From an uncultured Clostridia bacterium (GTDB lineage: Bacteria; Bacillota; Clostridia; Christensenellales; Borkfalkiaceae), in contig CALGVF010000045.1 of NCBI GenBank assembly GCA_937920115.1, positions 1-12,539 of the forward strand: a DNA stretch of 12,539 nucleotides, in the 5' to 3' direction. This document shows positions 12,312-12,539 of this stretch, piece after piece; positions within the stretch are counted from its first letter, which is position 1, and every line of letters begins with the position of its first letter. The position numbers and the translations under genes are program-made. Below the pieces are notes generated by a model, which was given only the letters and a program-made list of their open reading frames with translations, searched no databases and was not told where the DNA came from.

Positions 12312-12535
12312 TTCTCCTTCGGGGTAGGCTCTCCCGATAAAACGGGAGAGGTGGCAGACGGAGTCTGACGGAGAGGGGGCGTCCGCCGCCGAGGTGAAGT
12401 GGCTTGACGGAATGAAATGGAAGTCAAGACGATAGGGGATAAAAACGAGAATTTCTAAAAATCAGTAGTTTATTGTCCCCTTCTGTCAAATCTTCGCGGA
12501 AAGCCGCTCGATTCGCCACCTTCCCCGAAGGAGAA
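12312..12535. mobile_element. MITE-like inverted-repeat element at the window end
   Basis: Most of the 322-bp non-coding end of the window (12218-12539) is this element. TTCTCCTTCGGGGTAGG (12312-12328) is inverted at 12519-12535 with one mismatch. Inside are CTCTCCCG/CGGGAGAG (near 12330-12351), CAGAC-GGA-GTCTG (near 12356-12368) and CTTGAC/GTCAAG (near 12402-12429) hairpins. No open frame fits. Before it, 12218-12311 holds a CGCCAT/ATGGCG hairpin (12270-12289) without a U-tract and no gene. The left half is unlike the element at 1383, so this is a different subtype of the same repeat style; it may continue past the window. Confidence 0.6.
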
Positions 12536-12539
12536 GGCG

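Overview
The window looks like a chromosomal segment from a spore-forming member of the Bacillota, probably an uncultured, gut-type member of the Clostridia. The grounds are a spoIVFA/spoIVFB-like pair, strong GGAGG ribosome binding sites, U-tract intrinsic terminators, a YrzB-type DUF1292 protein, and many short CCTTCCCC...GGGGAAGG-type inverted-repeat elements between genes. The genus cannot be named from sequence reading alone. All genes read on the + strand.

Region 1 (1-6486) is a bacterial microcompartment (BMC, metabolosome) locus. In order it holds: a medium-chain, polyol-dehydrogenase-like enzyme with an N-terminal encapsulation helix (157-1356); a 485-bp inverted-repeat element (1383-1867); four hexameric shell proteins (1911-3279), two of them near-identical and two divergent; a 338-bp gap full of hairpins; a PduL phosphotransacylase with a matching encapsulation helix (3618-4259); a pentameric EutN/CcmL vertex protein (4265-4528); a PduS/RnfC-type flavo-iron-sulfur protein (4539-5876); and an overlapping PduT-type tandem shell protein with the cluster-binding cysteine at residue 38 (5869-6423). 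A strong terminator ends the unit. The shell parts (hexamer, trimer, pentamer), an acyl-CoA-to-acyl-phosphate enzyme, an NAD-linked dehydrogenase and an electron conduit through the shell are present. The aldehyde dehydrogenase and the substrate-specific signature enzyme are not; they must lie upstream of base 1 or elsewhere. The substrate is therefore unknown.

Region 2 (6536-8674) holds a DeoR-family regulator, a ParA-type ATPase and a small ParB-fold protein that lacks a DNA-binding domain, closed by a terminator. Next to a BMC operon this resembles the ParA-plus-adaptor (McdA/McdB) logic used to space carboxysomes. I propose it as a candidate positioning system for this metabolosome; this is inference.

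Region 3 (8656-10567) has a good promoter, a DUF1292 gene, and uxaC (uronate isomerase) with its own terminator. A 17-bp motif is shared between the regions upstream of parA and uxaC. Region 4 (10640-12217) is a spoIVFA/spoIVFB-like operon. The window ends in another inverted-repeat element (12312-12535).
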